Assembly (NCBI GenBank): GCA_017458625.1
Contig: JAFTAH010000090.1
Coordinates: forward strand, 1 to 44,458
Direction: 5' to 3'
Source: Kiritimatiellia bacterium
Lineage (GTDB): Bacteria; Verrucomicrobiota; Kiritimatiellia; CAIQIC01; Lenti-01
Length of the DNA stretch: 44,458 nt
The position numbers and the translations under genes were made by a program. Positions within the stretch are counted from its first letter, which is position 1. Every line of letters starts with the position of its first letter. Below are positions 7,991-17,336 of this stretch, in pieces. Under the pieces are notes generated by a model that saw only the letters and a list, made by a program, of their open reading frames with translations, did no database searches and had not been told where the DNA came from.

Positions 7991-8172
7991 ATCTCTTCTC
8001 TGTCCCCCAAACCACCGTGATTTTTCGCCAAAACACGCGATTTTGCCCATTTCTTCCTCGCCCCTTGTCCCCATTGTCCCAGTCGTCACCCCCTCCCCCG
8101 CTTCGGTCCCTCCCCCCCCTCCAATACTCGCCTCGCGCGCGCGCGTGGAGAATAAAAGAAATGGTTTGGTGC

Positions 8173-8201
8173 TTGACGGGGGCAGGGGGAAAGCGTAGGG
8201 T
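8173..8201 (+). promoter_or_regulatory. Predicted sigma-70-type promoter of tig-clpP-clpX
   Basis: TTGACG (8173-8178), 17-bp spacer, TAGGGT (8196-8201). The predicted start site, near 8208, gives an approximately 70-nt leader that includes ten consecutive C residues (8222-8231). Confidence 0.5.
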
Positions 8202-8275
8202 GCGCCGTTGTTTTTCGCCCGCCCCCCCCCCAGGTGGAGCGGCGGGTTTATGCACAGAGCACGAAAGGGACACCC

Positions 8276-9754
8276 ATGAAGGTGACAATTGAAGAAACGG
8301 GGATTTGCGAGAAGAAGATTGTCGTGTCGTTCACGGCCGAGGACGTGAAGGAGCGCTATGATGCCGCCCTGGCCAACTATCGGGCGTATGCCCCCATCGC
8401 CGGCTTCCGGAAGGGCAAGGCCCCGGCCGCGCTGGTCGCCAAGCGCTTCGGCCACCAGATCGCCAAGGACGCCCAGGAAACGCTGGAGGCCGCAGGCTGG
8501 CGGAAGTTCTTCCAGGACTATCCCGAGGTCCAGATCATCGCGGAAAAGGGCGCCGCCAAGCGCAACCCCGCGACCTTGACCCTTGATCAGGACTACGAGG
8601 TGTCGCTGGACGTCGTCACGGCCCCCGTGGTGACAGTGCCGGACGACCCCGTGGCCATCGAGGCCCGCAAGGTCGTCGTGACGGACGAGGAGATTTCCCA
8701 GATGATCGACGGCATGCTCAAGCGCGCCGCCGAGTTCGCGGACGCCCCCGAGGGCAGCGCGGTCAAGGCCGGCGACCTGGTGGGCATCGCCTACTCCGCC
8801 ACCCTCGACGGCAAGCCCCTCGACGAGGCCGTTCCCGCCGCCGCGAAGATGGCCAAGTCGGACGACTACTGGGCGGTCGCGGACGAGCAGTATTCCTTCG
8901 TCCCGGGCGTCGGCCAGGCCCTGGTCGACATGAAGCCGGGCGACGAGAAGGATATCGACGTCGCCTTCGACGACAAGAATGCCCCCGTCCCGGAACTGGC
9001 CGGCAAGACCACGCAGTTCCACGTGAAGGTCAACCGCATCCGTACCCAGACGCCCGCCGCCCTCGACGAGAAGTTCTTCAAGCGCATGCAGGTCAAGGAC
9101 GAGGCGGAGCTCCGGAAGTCGGTCGAGCACAACCTCTTCCACGAAAAGAGCCACGCCGAATGGAGCCGCCGCCAGGCGGAAGCCGTCGACAAGCTGCTGG
9201 AAAAGGTGGGCCCCGTGGCCTGCGCCGAGTACGAGGTGGAGCGAGAGGCCAACCGCCTGCTCTATGACGCCGTCGTCCGCCAGGTCCGCGCCAAGATCCC
9301 CGAGGACAAGATCAAGGAAGGCCGCGACCAGCTGGCCGCCGAATGCCATGAGCAGGCCCGCAAGCTCCTCGCCCACCGCTACCTCCTCAAGGCCGTCGCC
9401 GCCAAGGAGAACCTCTCCGTCAGCGACCACGAGGCCTCCCACGAGCTCATGCACGAGGCCTATCGCCACGGCTTCGACAGCATCAAGGCCCTCGCCAAGC
9501 ACCTGAACGCGGACGAGGAGACGATGCTCAACGCCGCCCGCGATAACCTGCTGACGGAAAAGGCTGTCGCCTCCATCCTCCTCAAGGCCACCTGGTCGGG
9601 CGAGGATGCCGACCACGCCAAGGCCATCGTCGCCAAGTGGGATGTCGATGACCTCGAGAACAATTCCATCTTCACGCCGGACGAACTCGCCCAGGAGGCC
9701 GCCGAGGCCGCCGACGCGGCCGACGCCCCCGCCGCCGAGCCCCCCAACGCCTAG
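8276..9754 (+). CDS. tig: Trigger factor (ribosome-associated chaperone)
   Basis: A 492-residue trigger factor. The ribosome-docking signature GFRKGKAP is at residues 43-50. A PPIase (FKBP-type) domain follows (about 155-240), then the long helical C-terminal chaperone domain and a low-complexity Ala/Pro/Glu tail. It binds at the peptide exit tunnel and shields nascent chains. The order tig-clpP-clpX is a widely conserved operon. Start at ATG 8276, with AAAGGGA upstream; an in-frame earlier ATG at 8234 lacks a ribosome binding site. Length is slightly above the usual 430-450 because of the acidic/Ala tail. Confidence 0.95.
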   Translation: MKVTIEETGICEKKIVVSFTAEDVKERYDAALANYRAYAPIAGFRKGKAPAALVAKRFGHQIAKDAQETLEAAGWRKFFQDYPEVQIIAEKGAAKRNPATLTLDQDYEVSLDVVTAPVVTVPDDPVAIEARKVVVTDEEISQMIDGMLKRAAEFADAPEGSAVKAGDLVGIAYSATLDGKPLDEAVPAAAKMAKSDDYWAVADEQYSFVPGVGQALVDMKPGDEKDIDVAFDDKNAPVPELAGKTTQFHVKVNRIRTQTPAALDEKFFKRMQVKDEAELRKSVEHNLFHEKSHAEWSRRQAEAVDKLLEKVGPVACAEYEVEREANRLLYDAVVRQVRAKIPEDKIKEGRDQLAAECHEQARKLLAHRYLLKAVAAKENLSVSDHEASHELMHEAYRHGFDSIKALAKHLNADEETMLNAARDNLLTEKAVASILLKATWSGEDADHAKAIVAKWDVDDLENNSIFTPDELAQEAAEAADAADAPAAEPPNA

Positions 9755-9820
9755 GTTCCGCCCCGGCGCCAGCCGCCCCCCCAACCAGAAACCCACCGCT
9801 TCCCCGAAAGGATGCCGAAG

Positions 9821-10453
9821 ATGAACGTGAACGGAATGCTGAGAAATGTGCAGGGCTACATGCCCATCCCCATGGTGGTCGAGCAGTCGGGCCGCGGCGA
9901 ACGCGCCTTCGACATCTATTCGCGCCTCCTCCGCGAGCGCATCGTCTTCATCGGCGACGAGATCACCGACGACCTCGCCAACCTGGTCGTGGCCCAGCTG
10001 CTCTTCCTCCAGAGCGAGGACGCCACCAAGGACATCAACGTCTACGTGAACTCCCCGGGCGGCTCCGTGACCGCCGGCCTCGCCATCTACGACACGATGC
10101 AGTTCCTCAAGTGCGATGTCGTCACCTACTGCATCGGCCAGGCGGCCAGCATGGGGGCTGTGCTCCTCGCGGCCGGCTCCCCCGGCAAGCGTCACGCCCT
10201 CCCCGGCGCCCGCATCATGATCCACCAGCCCTGGGGCGGCGCGCAGGGCACCGCCAGCGACATGAACATCCAGACCCAGGAGATCCTCCGCCTCAAGGAG
10301 TACCTGAACGGCCTCCTCGCCAAGCACACCGGCAAGGATGTCGCCACCATCGCCAAGGATACCGAGCGCGACAACTTCATGTCCGCCCAGGAAGCCGCCG
10401 CCTACGGCCTCGTCGACGACGTCCTCCTCCCCCAGCCGCGCTTGGCCAAGTAA
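9821..10453 (+). CDS. clpP: ATP-dependent Clp protease proteolytic subunit
   Basis: A 210-residue serine protease subunit that assembles into the double-heptameric ClpP chamber. The catalytic triad is visible: S110 in GQAASMGA, H135 in MIHQPWGG and D184 in ERDNFMS. It works with ClpX, encoded 24 bp downstream, to degrade unfolded and tagged proteins. Start at ATG 9821 is preferred over the ATG at 9812, because AAAGG ends directly at 9811, giving 9-nt spacing to 9821 and none to 9812. Confidence 0.96.
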   Translation: MNVNGMLRNVQGYMPIPMVVEQSGRGERAFDIYSRLLRERIVFIGDEITDDLANLVVAQLLFLQSEDATKDINVYVNSPGGSVTAGLAIYDTMQFLKCDVVTYCIGQAASMGAVLLAAGSPGKRHALPGARIMIHQPWGGAQGTASDMNIQTQEILRLKEYLNGLLAKHTGKDVATIAKDTERDNFMSAQEAAAYGLVDDVLLPQPRLAK

Positions 10454-10477
10454 GAGTTCCTGCGGAGATACGCGAAA

Positions 10478-11785
10478 ATGCCCGGCGATAGACCCAAAGA
10501 CGAATCCAGAGGCAAGCGGTGCGCCATCTGCGGCCGCACCAAGACCGACGTCGGTGCCCCGCTCCACAAGGTGCAGGGCGTCGGCATGGGCGAGCTTTGG
10601 ATCTGCGACGACTGCATGAAGGAATATGCCAAGGAGCTCGGCTTAGCCGCCAACGAGGCCTCGCCCGAGCCGCGCCGCCAGCTCGTCGTCCCGCCCCCCA
10701 AGGAAATCAAGGCCGCCCTCGACGAATATGTCGTCGGCCAGGACCAGGTCAAGAAGGTCCTCTCCGTCGCCGTCCACAACCACTACATGCGCGTCAAGGC
10801 CCGCCTCGCCGCCGTCCGCAGCGGCGACAAGAACGCCAAGACCCAGAAGTCCGATGTCGACTTCGAGAAGAGCAACATCCTGATGCTCGGCCCCACCGGC
10901 TGCGGCAAGACGCTTCTGGCCCGCACCCTCGCCAAGGTGCTCGACGTCCCCTTCAGCATCTCCGATGCCACCACCATCACCGAGGCCGGCTACGTCGGCG
11001 AGGATGTCGAAAACGTCCTCCTCCGCCTCATCCGCGCCGCCCGCGGCAACGTCGCCGAAGCCGAGCTCGGCATCGTCTACATCGACGAAATCGACAAGAT
11101 CGCCCGCCGCATGGAAAACGTCTCCATCACCCGCGACGTCTCCGGCGAAGGCGTCCAGCAGGGCCTCCTGAAGATTCTCGAGGGGACCATCGCCAGCGTC
11201 CCGCCCCAGGGTGGCCGCAAGCATCCCTGGCAGGAGATGATCCAGATCAACACCGAAAACATCCTCTTCATCTGCGGCGGCGCCTTCGTCGGCCTCGAGG
11301 ACATCGTCAAGCGCCGCCGCGGCAAGGGCGTCATCGGCTTCGAGCAGACCTCCGGCGACCGCCCGGCCCCCGGCCAGTCCGGCGACCTCCCCGCCGCCGC
11401 CCTCCGCTCGGAGGACATCGAGCCCACCGACCTCGTCCATTTCGGTCTCATTCCCGAATTCGTGGGGCGTCTCCCCGTCCTGGCCGCCCTCGCCCCCCTC
11501 TCCGTCGACGACCTCGTCCGCGTGCTCCGCGAGCCCAAGAACTCCCTCATCAACCAGTATACCAGCCTGCTGGCCCTCGATGGCGTCACCCTCGAGTTCA
11601 CCGACGACGCCGTCCGCGCCCTCGCCGAGGAGTCCGCCCGTCGCGGCACCGGCGCCCGCGGCCTCCGCTCCGTCATGGAGGCGCTCATGCTGGACGTGAT
11701 GTACGAGGCCCCCAGCCAGCCCGGACTCAAGACCTGCACCGTCACCGAGGCCATGGTCAAGTCCCGCATGGCCAAGCTCGCCTAG
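10478..11785 (+). CDS. clpX: ClpX AAA+ unfoldase
   Basis: A 435-residue hexameric AAA+ unfoldase that feeds substrates to ClpP. The N-terminal zinc-binding domain has C15, C18, C43 and C46. Walker A is GPTGCGKT (138-145), the pore-1 loop is GYVG (171-174) and Walker B is YIDEIDK (201-207). The ClpP-docking IGF loop is at 286-288, and a C-terminal small AAA domain follows. A short insert rich in Pro/Gly lies after the IGF loop (about 291-305). GGAGA lies upstream of the ATG. Confidence 0.96.
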   Translation: MPGDRPKDESRGKRCAICGRTKTDVGAPLHKVQGVGMGELWICDDCMKEYAKELGLAANEASPEPRRQLVVPPPKEIKAALDEYVVGQDQVKKVLSVAVHNHYMRVKARLAAVRSGDKNAKTQKSDVDFEKSNILMLGPTGCGKTLLARTLAKVLDVPFSISDATTITEAGYVGEDVENVLLRLIRAARGNVAEAELGIVYIDEIDKIARRMENVSITRDVSGEGVQQGLLKILEGTIASVPPQGGRKHPWQEMIQINTENILFICGGAFVGLEDIVKRRRGKGVIGFEQTSGDRPAPGQSGDLPAAALRSEDIEPTDLVHFGLIPEFVGRLPVLAALAPLSVDDLVRVLREPKNSLINQYTSLLALDGVTLEFTDDAVRALAEESARRGTGARGLRSVMEALMLDVMYEAPSQPGLKTCTVTEAMVKSRMAKLA

Positions 11786-11796
11786 CCTCCCGCCTC

Positions 11797-13110
11797 ATGC
11801 TGCCCTTCTCCCTCTTCCTCGCCCTAAAGTATCTCAAGCCCAAGCGGACCTTCCTCTCGGTCGTCACCGTCCTTTCCGTGCTCGGCGTCATGCTCGGCGT
11901 CGCCGTCCTCGTCATCGTCCTCTCCGTGATGGAAGGCTTCGACCGCATGTGGCAGGAGAAGATTCTCTCCTTCAACGCCCATGTCACCGTCTCGCTCCCC
12001 CCGGACGCCGACGGCAATCCCGCCGATGGCGACACCCTCGTGGATTGGTGCGAGTGGCTAGACTCCGTCGAAGGCGTCACCGCCGCCGCCCCCTACTGGC
12101 AGAACCTCGTCTTCATCCGCCGCGGCGACAACGCCGTCGAAACCCCTATCGCCAAGGGCGTCGACCCCGACCGCGAGCGCCTCGTCAGCCAGGTGGCCAG
12201 CTCGATCGTCGTCGGCGAATTCTCCCTCGAGGATGACGGCTGCGTCATCGGCACCGACCTCGCCCGCCGCCTTGGCGTGCGCGTCGGCGACACCCTCGAG
12301 GTCTATTCCCCCGCCACCTTCCTCAACCAGGACACCGTCCGCTTCCCCAAGGAATGGCGCGTCTCCGGCATCTTCGAGATGGGCATGTGGGAGTTCGACA
12401 TGGGCTATGTCCTCACCAGCCTCTGGGACTTCCAGGACTTCTGCAACGGCTCCGGCGTCGGCGGCATCCAGGTCATGACCGAAGACCCCTACCGCGCCAA
12501 TCTTGTCCGCGACCGCATCGTCTCCGAAGCCTCCACCCGCCTCCCGGACACTGGCCGCCGCGAATTCCACCAGACCCCGGATGGTGCCGGCTTCTGGACC
12601 CGCCCCGGCGTCTGGGGCGCCACCTGGATGGAGCAGAACCAGCAGCTCTTCGCCGCCGTCCGCGTCGAGAAGAACATGATGTTCTTCCTCCTCATCTTCA
12701 TCACCATCGTGGCCGCCTTCGGCATCACCAACACCCTCATCACCGTCACCGTCCAGAAAACCCGCGAGATTGGCCTCCTGCGGGCCCTCGGCTTCAGCTC
12801 GGGCGCCATCATGCGCGTCTTCTTCTGGCAGGGCTGGGTGAGCGGCGTCGCCGGCGCCTCCTTCGGCCTCGGCCTCGGCCTGCTCGCCCTCAAGTACCGC
12901 AACACCCTCCTCCATTTCCTCAACGACCGCTGCGGCATGGCCCTCCTGCCCAAGGAGCTCTACCATCTCGCGGAACTCCCCAGCGTGACCACCCCGCACG
13001 ACATCGTCATGGTGCTCGTCTCGGTCCTGATCATCTGCACCCTGGCGGCCGTCATTCCCGCCTGGCGGGCCAGTAAGCTCGATCCCGTGGAGGCCCTGCG
13101 CTATGAGTGA
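11797..13110 (+). CDS. lolC: LolC/LolE-family lipoprotein-releasing permease
   Basis: A 437-residue FtsX-fold permease. TM1 (about 20-45) is followed by a large periplasmic domain (about 50-280) and three C-terminal helices (about 290-315, 335-365 and 395-420). The segment QKTREIGLLRALGFSSGAI is the characteristic coupling region. With LolD it extracts outer-membrane lipoproteins from the inner membrane. Only one permease gene is present, so the complex is probably a homodimer (LolC/E merged, sometimes called LolF), as in many non-enteric bacteria. It starts 11 bp after clpX with no Shine-Dalgarno sequence and overlaps lolD by 8 bp, which suggests coupled translation. Confidence 0.9.
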   Translation: MLPFSLFLALKYLKPKRTFLSVVTVLSVLGVMLGVAVLVIVLSVMEGFDRMWQEKILSFNAHVTVSLPPDADGNPADGDTLVDWCEWLDSVEGVTAAAPYWQNLVFIRRGDNAVETPIAKGVDPDRERLVSQVASSIVVGEFSLEDDGCVIGTDLARRLGVRVGDTLEVYSPATFLNQDTVRFPKEWRVSGIFEMGMWEFDMGYVLTSLWDFQDFCNGSGVGGIQVMTEDPYRANLVRDRIVSEASTRLPDTGRREFHQTPDGAGFWTRPGVWGATWMEQNQQLFAAVRVEKNMMFFLLIFITIVAAFGITNTLITVTVQKTREIGLLRALGFSSGAIMRVFFWQGWVSGVAGASFGLGLGLLALKYRNTLLHFLNDRCGMALLPKELYHLAELPSVTTPHDIVMVLVSVLIICTLAAVIPAWRASKLDPVEALRYE

Positions 13111-13858
13111 GCCCAAGGTCGCAACCGCCGTCCCCCTCCCTGCCGACGCCCCCCCCTCCCCTCCCCTCCCCCTCCTCTGCGCCGAAGGCCTGACCAAGTC
13201 CTACGTGGCTGGTCGGCGACGGCTGGACATCCTCCGCGGCGTAAATCTCGCCGTCGCCGAAGGCGAATCCCTCGCCATCACCGGCATGAGCGGCGCCGGC
13301 AAGAGCACCCTCCTCCACGTGCTCGGCGGCCTCGACCGCCCCGATGCCGGACGCGTCCTCTTCGCCGGAAGTGACCTCGCCACGCTCCGCGAAGGCGAAC
13401 GCTCCCGGCTCCGAGCCCGCGAAATCGGCTTCGTCTTCCAGGCCTACCACCTGCTCCCCGAAATGACCATCCTCGAAAACGTGGTCCTGGCCGGACTCAA
13501 CGTCCCTGGCGCCTGGATGCGCAACGCCCGCCTCCACGAACGGGCCGAGCATCTCCTCTCCACGGTCGGCCTGTCCGCCCGCATGACCCACCGCCCCAAC
13601 GAGCTGAGTGGCGGCGAACAGCAGCGCGCCGCCATCGCCCGCGCCCTCATGAACCATCCCCGCCTCCTCCTCGCCGACGAACCCACCGGCAACCTCGACT
13701 CCACCACCGGCGCCGGCGTCCTGGAATGCCTCTTCGACTTGCGCCGCCAGGAAGGCCTCACCCTCGTCATGGTCACCCATAACGACAATGTCGCCGCCCG
13801 TTGCGACCGCCACCTCTGGATGCGCGACGGCATCATCTCCGACGCCCCCTCCCCCTGA
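13103..13858 (+). CDS. lolD: LolD lipoprotein-release ATPase
   Basis: A 251-residue ABC ATPase. Walker A is GMSGAGKST (61-69), the Q-loop is in FVFQAYH, the signature is LSGGEQQR (168-175) and Walker B is LLLADEP (188-194). It pairs with the overlapping upstream permease gene (ATGAGTGA overlap). A Pro-rich N-terminal extension of about 25 residues precedes the first beta strand. It powers release of lipoproteins to the LolA carrier; lolA is not in this window. Confidence 0.92.
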   Translation: MSEPKVATAVPLPADAPPSPPLPLLCAEGLTKSYVAGRRRLDILRGVNLAVAEGESLAITGMSGAGKSTLLHVLGGLDRPDAGRVLFAGSDLATLREGERSRLRAREIGFVFQAYHLLPEMTILENVVLAGLNVPGAWMRNARLHERAEHLLSTVGLSARMTHRPNELSGGEQQRAAIARALMNHPRLLLADEPTGNLDSTTGAGVLECLFDLRRQEGLTLVMVTHNDNVAARCDRHLWMRDGIISDAPSP

Positions 13859-13907
13859 CGCCCCCTCCCCCCTCCCCGTCCCTCCCCTCGACTCCTCCCG
13901 CCCCAAC

Positions 13908-14540
13908 ATGAAAAAAAAACATAATTCCCTTGTTTTTACCGTAAAATCACCAGCCCGGACCTGGGCCCGCGAGCAGGCCGCCCACCTCTCCCCGGACTAT
14001 CTGGCCCAGGCCTCCGCCAAGCTCGTGCGCCGCCTCCTCGCCGAAGACTGGATGGCCCTCCCCTCCCCCCTCGGACTCTTTCGCTCGACCGGCAGCGAAG
14101 TGGATACACGTTTACTTTATTCGGCTGCCTTCGACGCCGCCTGGTCCGTCGCCTCCCCCCACGCCTCCCCGTCCGGCCGCTACGTCTGGCACGCGGACGA
14201 CAACCCCTCCGCCCTGGAAACCGGCCCCCACGGCATCCTCCAGCCCCCCGCCTCGGCACCGACCATCGACCCCGCCTCCCTCCGCGTCATCCTCGTCCCC
14301 GGACTCGCCTTTGACCGCCAAGGCCACCGCCTCGGCCACGGGGCCGGCATCTACGACCGCCTCCTGGCCCCCGCCCAACCCACCGCCATGCTCGTCGGCC
14401 TCTGCTTCTCCCCCCTCCTCGTCGACTCCCTCCCCGCCGAACCCCACGACATCCCCATGGACCTCGTCCTCACCGAGTCCTCCGCCCTCTTCCTCCCCTC
14501 CGCCGCCCCCAAGCTCGCCCACCTCCTCGGCACCTGCTGA
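13908..14540 (+). CDS. 5-formyltetrahydrofolate cyclo-ligase family protein
   Basis: A 210-residue protein with the family signature PGLAFDRQGHRLGHGAGIYD, near residues 130-150. The enzyme makes 5,10-methenyl-THF from 5-formyl-THF with ATP, recycling folate one-carbon units. Start at the ATG at 13908 (MKKKHN), where a run of nine A begins; a longer reading would overlap lolD. No Shine-Dalgarno sequence is evident, so translation may depend on lolD 49 bp upstream. Convergent with the HNH nuclease gene; a repeated hairpin element lies in the gap. Confidence 0.88.
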   Translation: MKKKHNSLVFTVKSPARTWAREQAAHLSPDYLAQASAKLVRRLLAEDWMALPSPLGLFRSTGSEVDTRLLYSAAFDAAWSVASPHASPSGRYVWHADDNPSALETGPHGILQPPASAPTIDPASLRVILVPGLAFDRQGHRLGHGAGIYDRLLAPAQPTAMLVGLCFSPLLVDSLPAEPHDIPMDLVLTESSALFLPSAAPKLAHLLGTC

Positions 14541-14542
14541 AC

Positions 14543-14617
14543 CTCCGGCGTCCCCGCCGTTGCTTCCGTCCATTTTCCCCCACCCCCGCTTTCTCGGGCC
14601 GGGGGCGTGTCGCCGCC
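14543..14617. repeat. Direct repeat R1: two-hairpin element flanking the restriction-modification cassette
   Basis: A 75-bp element, 71 of 75 positions identical to R2 at 17337-17410 in the same orientation. It contains two possible hairpins (CGGCG-TCCC-CGCCG, and CCCCCG-N11-CGGGGG). It lies 26 bp behind the HNH gene stop. The pair brackets the two-gene cassette. Confidence 0.85.
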
Positions 14618-14643
14618 CTCCCAAACCCGCCGCTCCGAGCCTC

Positions 14644-15819
14644 TCAGCAATTCCCCTTCGCCCGGTTATGCGTCCGGCAAAGCATCTGGCAATTGGCCTC
14701 CGAGGTGTCGCCCCCCCTCGACCACGCGGTGACATGGTCCGCTTCCATTTCCGTGAAATCATAAAGTCGCGTCGTATTCGCCACATGACCGACCGCGCAA
14801 AGCGGGCAGTTGGAAATGCCCTTCACCTTTGCCTCGTCCGTCTGGCGTTTGTAGACCTTCCGGGCAATTTCCGGACTGAAAATCCGCACTTTCAGCAACT
14901 TGGGATCCGACTCTCCGCCCAACACATATTCGAAAATGTTGGCTTTCTGCTTGATTTTCCCGTCGTCCGCATCGGCGAACAGCGCGTCGATACGCTTCTG
15001 CACCTGTTCGGGATTATAGGGACGACAATGATACGTCTCGTAGAGTCGCCCCCAATCCAAGCCACACATCTCATCCCTTCTCTCCTTGAAAACCGAGTCC
15101 GCCCATGCAATCACGCTATCGAAATAGGTTTGTAGTTCCGTGATTTCCGTGTCGTAGCGATGATCCTTCAGATACTCCTCGACGTTTCCTTTGGAAACCC
15201 AACGCAACGCTTCCGCGAGAATGGCTTGCCGCTTTAGATCCCCCTTGACGTAAGCCGCCCATTTTTGCCGATTCGAATTGGACGAATTGCTGAAAACTGC
15301 CTTCGCCACCGTCACAAACGGTCCGGAATAGGTCGCGTTCAACAGTTCCTGTTCGTTGAGCGGTTTGCCAGCGATGTTGATGGTCTTGAACCACGCCTTG
15401 ATCTCCGCCTCCGGGGCGTCGCCTTCCCCCTCGCAGATGTAGATCGTGAGCGGCGTCTTCAGCAGCCATCCATGCAAGGCAGGGTCGAATTTGTGTGGCA
15501 TGCCATTCGTGTCCAGCACGTCCAGCTGACCGGTCACAAACCGCCCGAAGCTGGTGATACGTTGCTGCCCGTCCAGCACTTCATACTTGTCCTCGCCCAC
15601 CTTGAGGAAGTAGATGAGCCCGATGGGATATTTCTTCAGCAGCGAATCAACCACTGCCACGTCGTCCTTCCCATTCGCATAGATGTAGTTTCGCTGATAT
15701 TCCGGCTGGATGACGAGCTTGCCGCCCCATCCGTTCAGCCCCTTGCCTTCGTGCGTGTTGTAGTAGAACCCCTGGCAAATATCCCCCACCGTGATGTCCG
15801 TCCGAAATTGCGTTTTCAT
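14644..15819 (-). CDS. DUF262 and HNH endonuclease (GmrSD-like architecture)
   Basis: A 391-residue protein. The N-terminal DUF262/ParB-like domain has IQPEYQRNYIY (37-47) and DGQQRITS (83-90). A helical middle region is followed by a C-terminal HNH domain with D361-H362, N376 and H384, and zinc-type cysteines C338, C341 and C381. DUF262-HNH proteins are nucleases, several of which act in restriction; the DUF262 part probably hydrolyses or binds a nucleotide. The ATG at 15819 lies 35 bp after the stop of an EcoRI-type adenine methylase gene, so the two form a methylase-first, nuclease-second unit. GC content is below that of the flanking genes. The substrate (modified or unmodified DNA) is not known. 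Confidence 0.9.
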   Translation of the reverse strand: MKTQFRTDITVGDICQGFYYNTHEGKGLNGWGGKLVIQPEYQRNYIYANGKDDVAVVDSLLKKYPIGLIYFLKVGEDKYEVLDGQQRITSFGRFVTGQLDVLDTNGMPHKFDPALHGWLLKTPLTIYICEGEGDAPEAEIKAWFKTINIAGKPLNEQELLNATYSGPFVTVAKAVFSNSSNSNRQKWAAYVKGDLKRQAILAEALRWVSKGNVEEYLKDHRYDTEITELQTYFDSVIAWADSVFKERRDEMCGLDWGRLYETYHCRPYNPEQVQKRIDALFADADDGKIKQKANIFEYVLGGESDPKLLKVRIFSPEIARKVYKRQTDEAKVKGISNCPLCAVGHVANTTRLYDFTEMEADHVTAWSRGGDTSEANCQMLCRTHNRAKGNC

Positions 15820-15854
15820 GTATAATTTATCCCTTGTTTCAATTTGCCCATGCC

Positions 15855-16913
15855 TTATTTGTGACGGATGAGAATTCGAGCGTATGTTTCCGTGCCATTG
15901 ATGGTGAATCGATAACCATAACGCGGGTTGTCTTCGACATAACGGTCCAAACCAAGTATGTCAAACTGTTCCGGGCAGTATTTGTCGAGGAAGGAGATGG
16001 GAACCCCCATCACGCCCTCGTAATCGGCAGGAATGGCATCCGTGAACGGCACCTCGATCGCGTCATAGTTGTCGTATTGTCTGAACCCAACCCCTCTGAT
16101 TTCCTTGTGTCGCGAATACTTCAGGTTGTCCGTCATGGTCATAAGCTGAAGAGGTTGGTGGCGCTCTCCATGTTCAAGGTTCGTGAACCATCTCACCCCC
16201 TTGACGCGGATGAAGCGGTTTCCTTTGGCATCTATTCGCCATCCGGCAGCATTCAACGGATATTCCTTGGGAACGCCAAATTCCCTGTCGCCGGAATGAA
16301 TGCTCGCGCCCAGCCACAGCTGATTGCTCTTGAACAGCGGAAACACCTCCTTGTAGGTGACGGCGTTCATGTTGCCGATAATGAGAAACTTCTTGTCCGC
16401 TGCCAGAATCCATTTCAGGAATTCCCGAAAAAGCGAAAAGGGCGGATTGGTGACAATGATGTCGGCCTCATCCCGCAGTTGCTTCACCTCTTTGCTCTGG
16501 AAATCGCCATCGCCTTCCAGATACTCCCACTTGATGTCGTCGAAATCGATGCGTCCGCTCTGGTTGGCGTCATGGTCGAGAACGAAAATCTTGCCGCGTT
16601 CGTTCTTGGGCAGGCCACCGTGCTGCCTGGCCACATATTCAAACAAAACCCCATATTTCTCCCGCTTTGCTTCTGGGGCATAGCTGGTGGAGATGAGTTT
16701 CTTCAAGCTCAAGGCCTCAAAGTTCTCCGCAAAAAAACGCGTGAAATTGCTCCATTCGGGATCGTCGCACGGAAGCAGGACGGTTTTGCCGCGAAATGTC
16801 TCCGGCGCAAATTGGAGATAGGCATTCACCTCGGTCTGGATGTCCGCATATTGGGTGTAGAACTCATCGTTTTTCGCCCGCTTCGCCGTTTGCAGCGTGG
16901 TGGTGTTGGACAT
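15855..16913 (-). CDS. EcoRI-family adenine-N6 DNA methyltransferase
   Basis: A 352-residue protein that fits the EcoRI-methylase family (Pfam EcoRI_methylase): KNDEFYTQYADIQTE near the start, CDDP (49-52), and the catalytic NPPF (156-159), followed by SLFREFLKW. It would methylate adenine in its target to protect the host from the partner nuclease. The ATG at 16913 is chosen because homology begins there (MSNTTTLQTAKRAKND). An in-frame extension to 17006 would start inside a hairpin and has no homology. The leader holds several hairpins (16988-17097). First gene of a two-gene unit. Confidence 0.92.
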   Translation of the reverse strand: MSNTTTLQTAKRAKNDEFYTQYADIQTEVNAYLQFAPETFRGKTVLLPCDDPEWSNFTRFFAENFEALSLKKLISTSYAPEAKREKYGVLFEYVARQHGGLPKNERGKIFVLDHDANQSGRIDFDDIKWEYLEGDGDFQSKEVKQLRDEADIIVTNPPFSLFREFLKWILAADKKFLIIGNMNAVTYKEVFPLFKSNQLWLGASIHSGDREFGVPKEYPLNAAGWRIDAKGNRFIRVKGVRWFTNLEHGERHQPLQLMTMTDNLKYSRHKEIRGVGFRQYDNYDAIEVPFTDAIPADYEGVMGVPISFLDKYCPEQFDILGLDRYVEDNPRYGYRFTINGTETYARILIRHK

Positions 16914-16982
16914 GAGAAAGGGCTCTCGTGTGCTGGTTTGCGCTCCAACCAAACCACTGCCGAGGACCATCCCCGATGCATG

Positions 16983-17013
16983 AAAAAAGAGTGCATTTCC
17001 TTCCATGCACTCT
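16983..17013 (-). terminator. Attenuator-like hairpin before the methylase gene
   Basis: On the minus strand a perfect 9-bp stem (AGAGTGCAT / ATGCACTCT; 17013-17005 and 16996-16988) with an 8-nt loop is followed directly by a run of T (16988-16983). This is the form of an intrinsic terminator, 70 bp upstream of the methylase start codon. Confidence 0.5.
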
Positions 17014-17032
17014 CGGTAGCCCTGCTACAGGC

Positions 17033-17097
17033 GTCACATGTACATGGAGAGAAAATGCACCCATCGGGTGCATCTTCACTCCCATGCTGCATGTGAC
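17033..17097 (-). promoter_or_regulatory. Nested stem-loop in the methylase leader
   Basis: The outer stem GTCACATG/CATGTGAC (17033-17040 with 17090-17097) is continued by CATGG/CCATG. An inner perfect 8-bp stem ATGCACCC/GGGTGCAT has a 3-nt loop (17055-17073). The inner arms share the hexamer ATGCAC/GTGCAT with the terminator-like hairpin downstream, so alternative pairing is possible. The repeated palindrome could instead be a protein-binding operator. Confidence 0.5.
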
Positions 17098-17336
17098 TTC
17101 GGTAATAGTAGCAGTATTTCCGAGAACAGCGTGTTAGCGTGATGCTAAACGAAAGACGGACAGAAGAAAGGAAAGCAAGGGTTTTGCTCTGACCTCAGGC
17201 GGACATCAGGCAAAGTGCCTCGCCTTCTTCTGGCCTATGTCTGCCGCCCCGCTCCGGCAAACCGTAAGCGAAGCAACGCCCCCATCTTACCATTCCCCCC
17301 CTCCCGCCGGAAGTGCAAAACGCCCTCATGCTGTCG

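Larger units (their letters stand above)
7732..8275. other. Divergent intergenic region between macA-like gene and tig
   Basis: A 544-bp region without a credible gene. In order it holds the macA-like leader with a short inverted repeat (CAAAG-N6-CTTTG near 7747), two TTCCA-N5-TGGAA palindromes, a 7-bp tandem array, a pyrimidine-rich stretch, the tig promoter and a run of ten C (8222-8231). Confidence 0.7.

Noticed and set aside
7853..10567. 904-codon open frame on the minus strand, antisense to tig, clpP and the start of clpX
   Set aside because: The plus-strand genes have catalytic motifs and ribosome binding sites; the antisense frame has none.
14351..14650. 99-codon minus-strand open frame over repeat R1
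   Set aside because: It shares a peptide with another frame over R2 only because the DNA is repeated; not a gene.
16914..17006. N-terminal extension of the EcoRI-type methylase to ATG 17006
   Set aside because: The start would lie within a hairpin and the extra 31 residues are not part of the family; homology begins at 16913.
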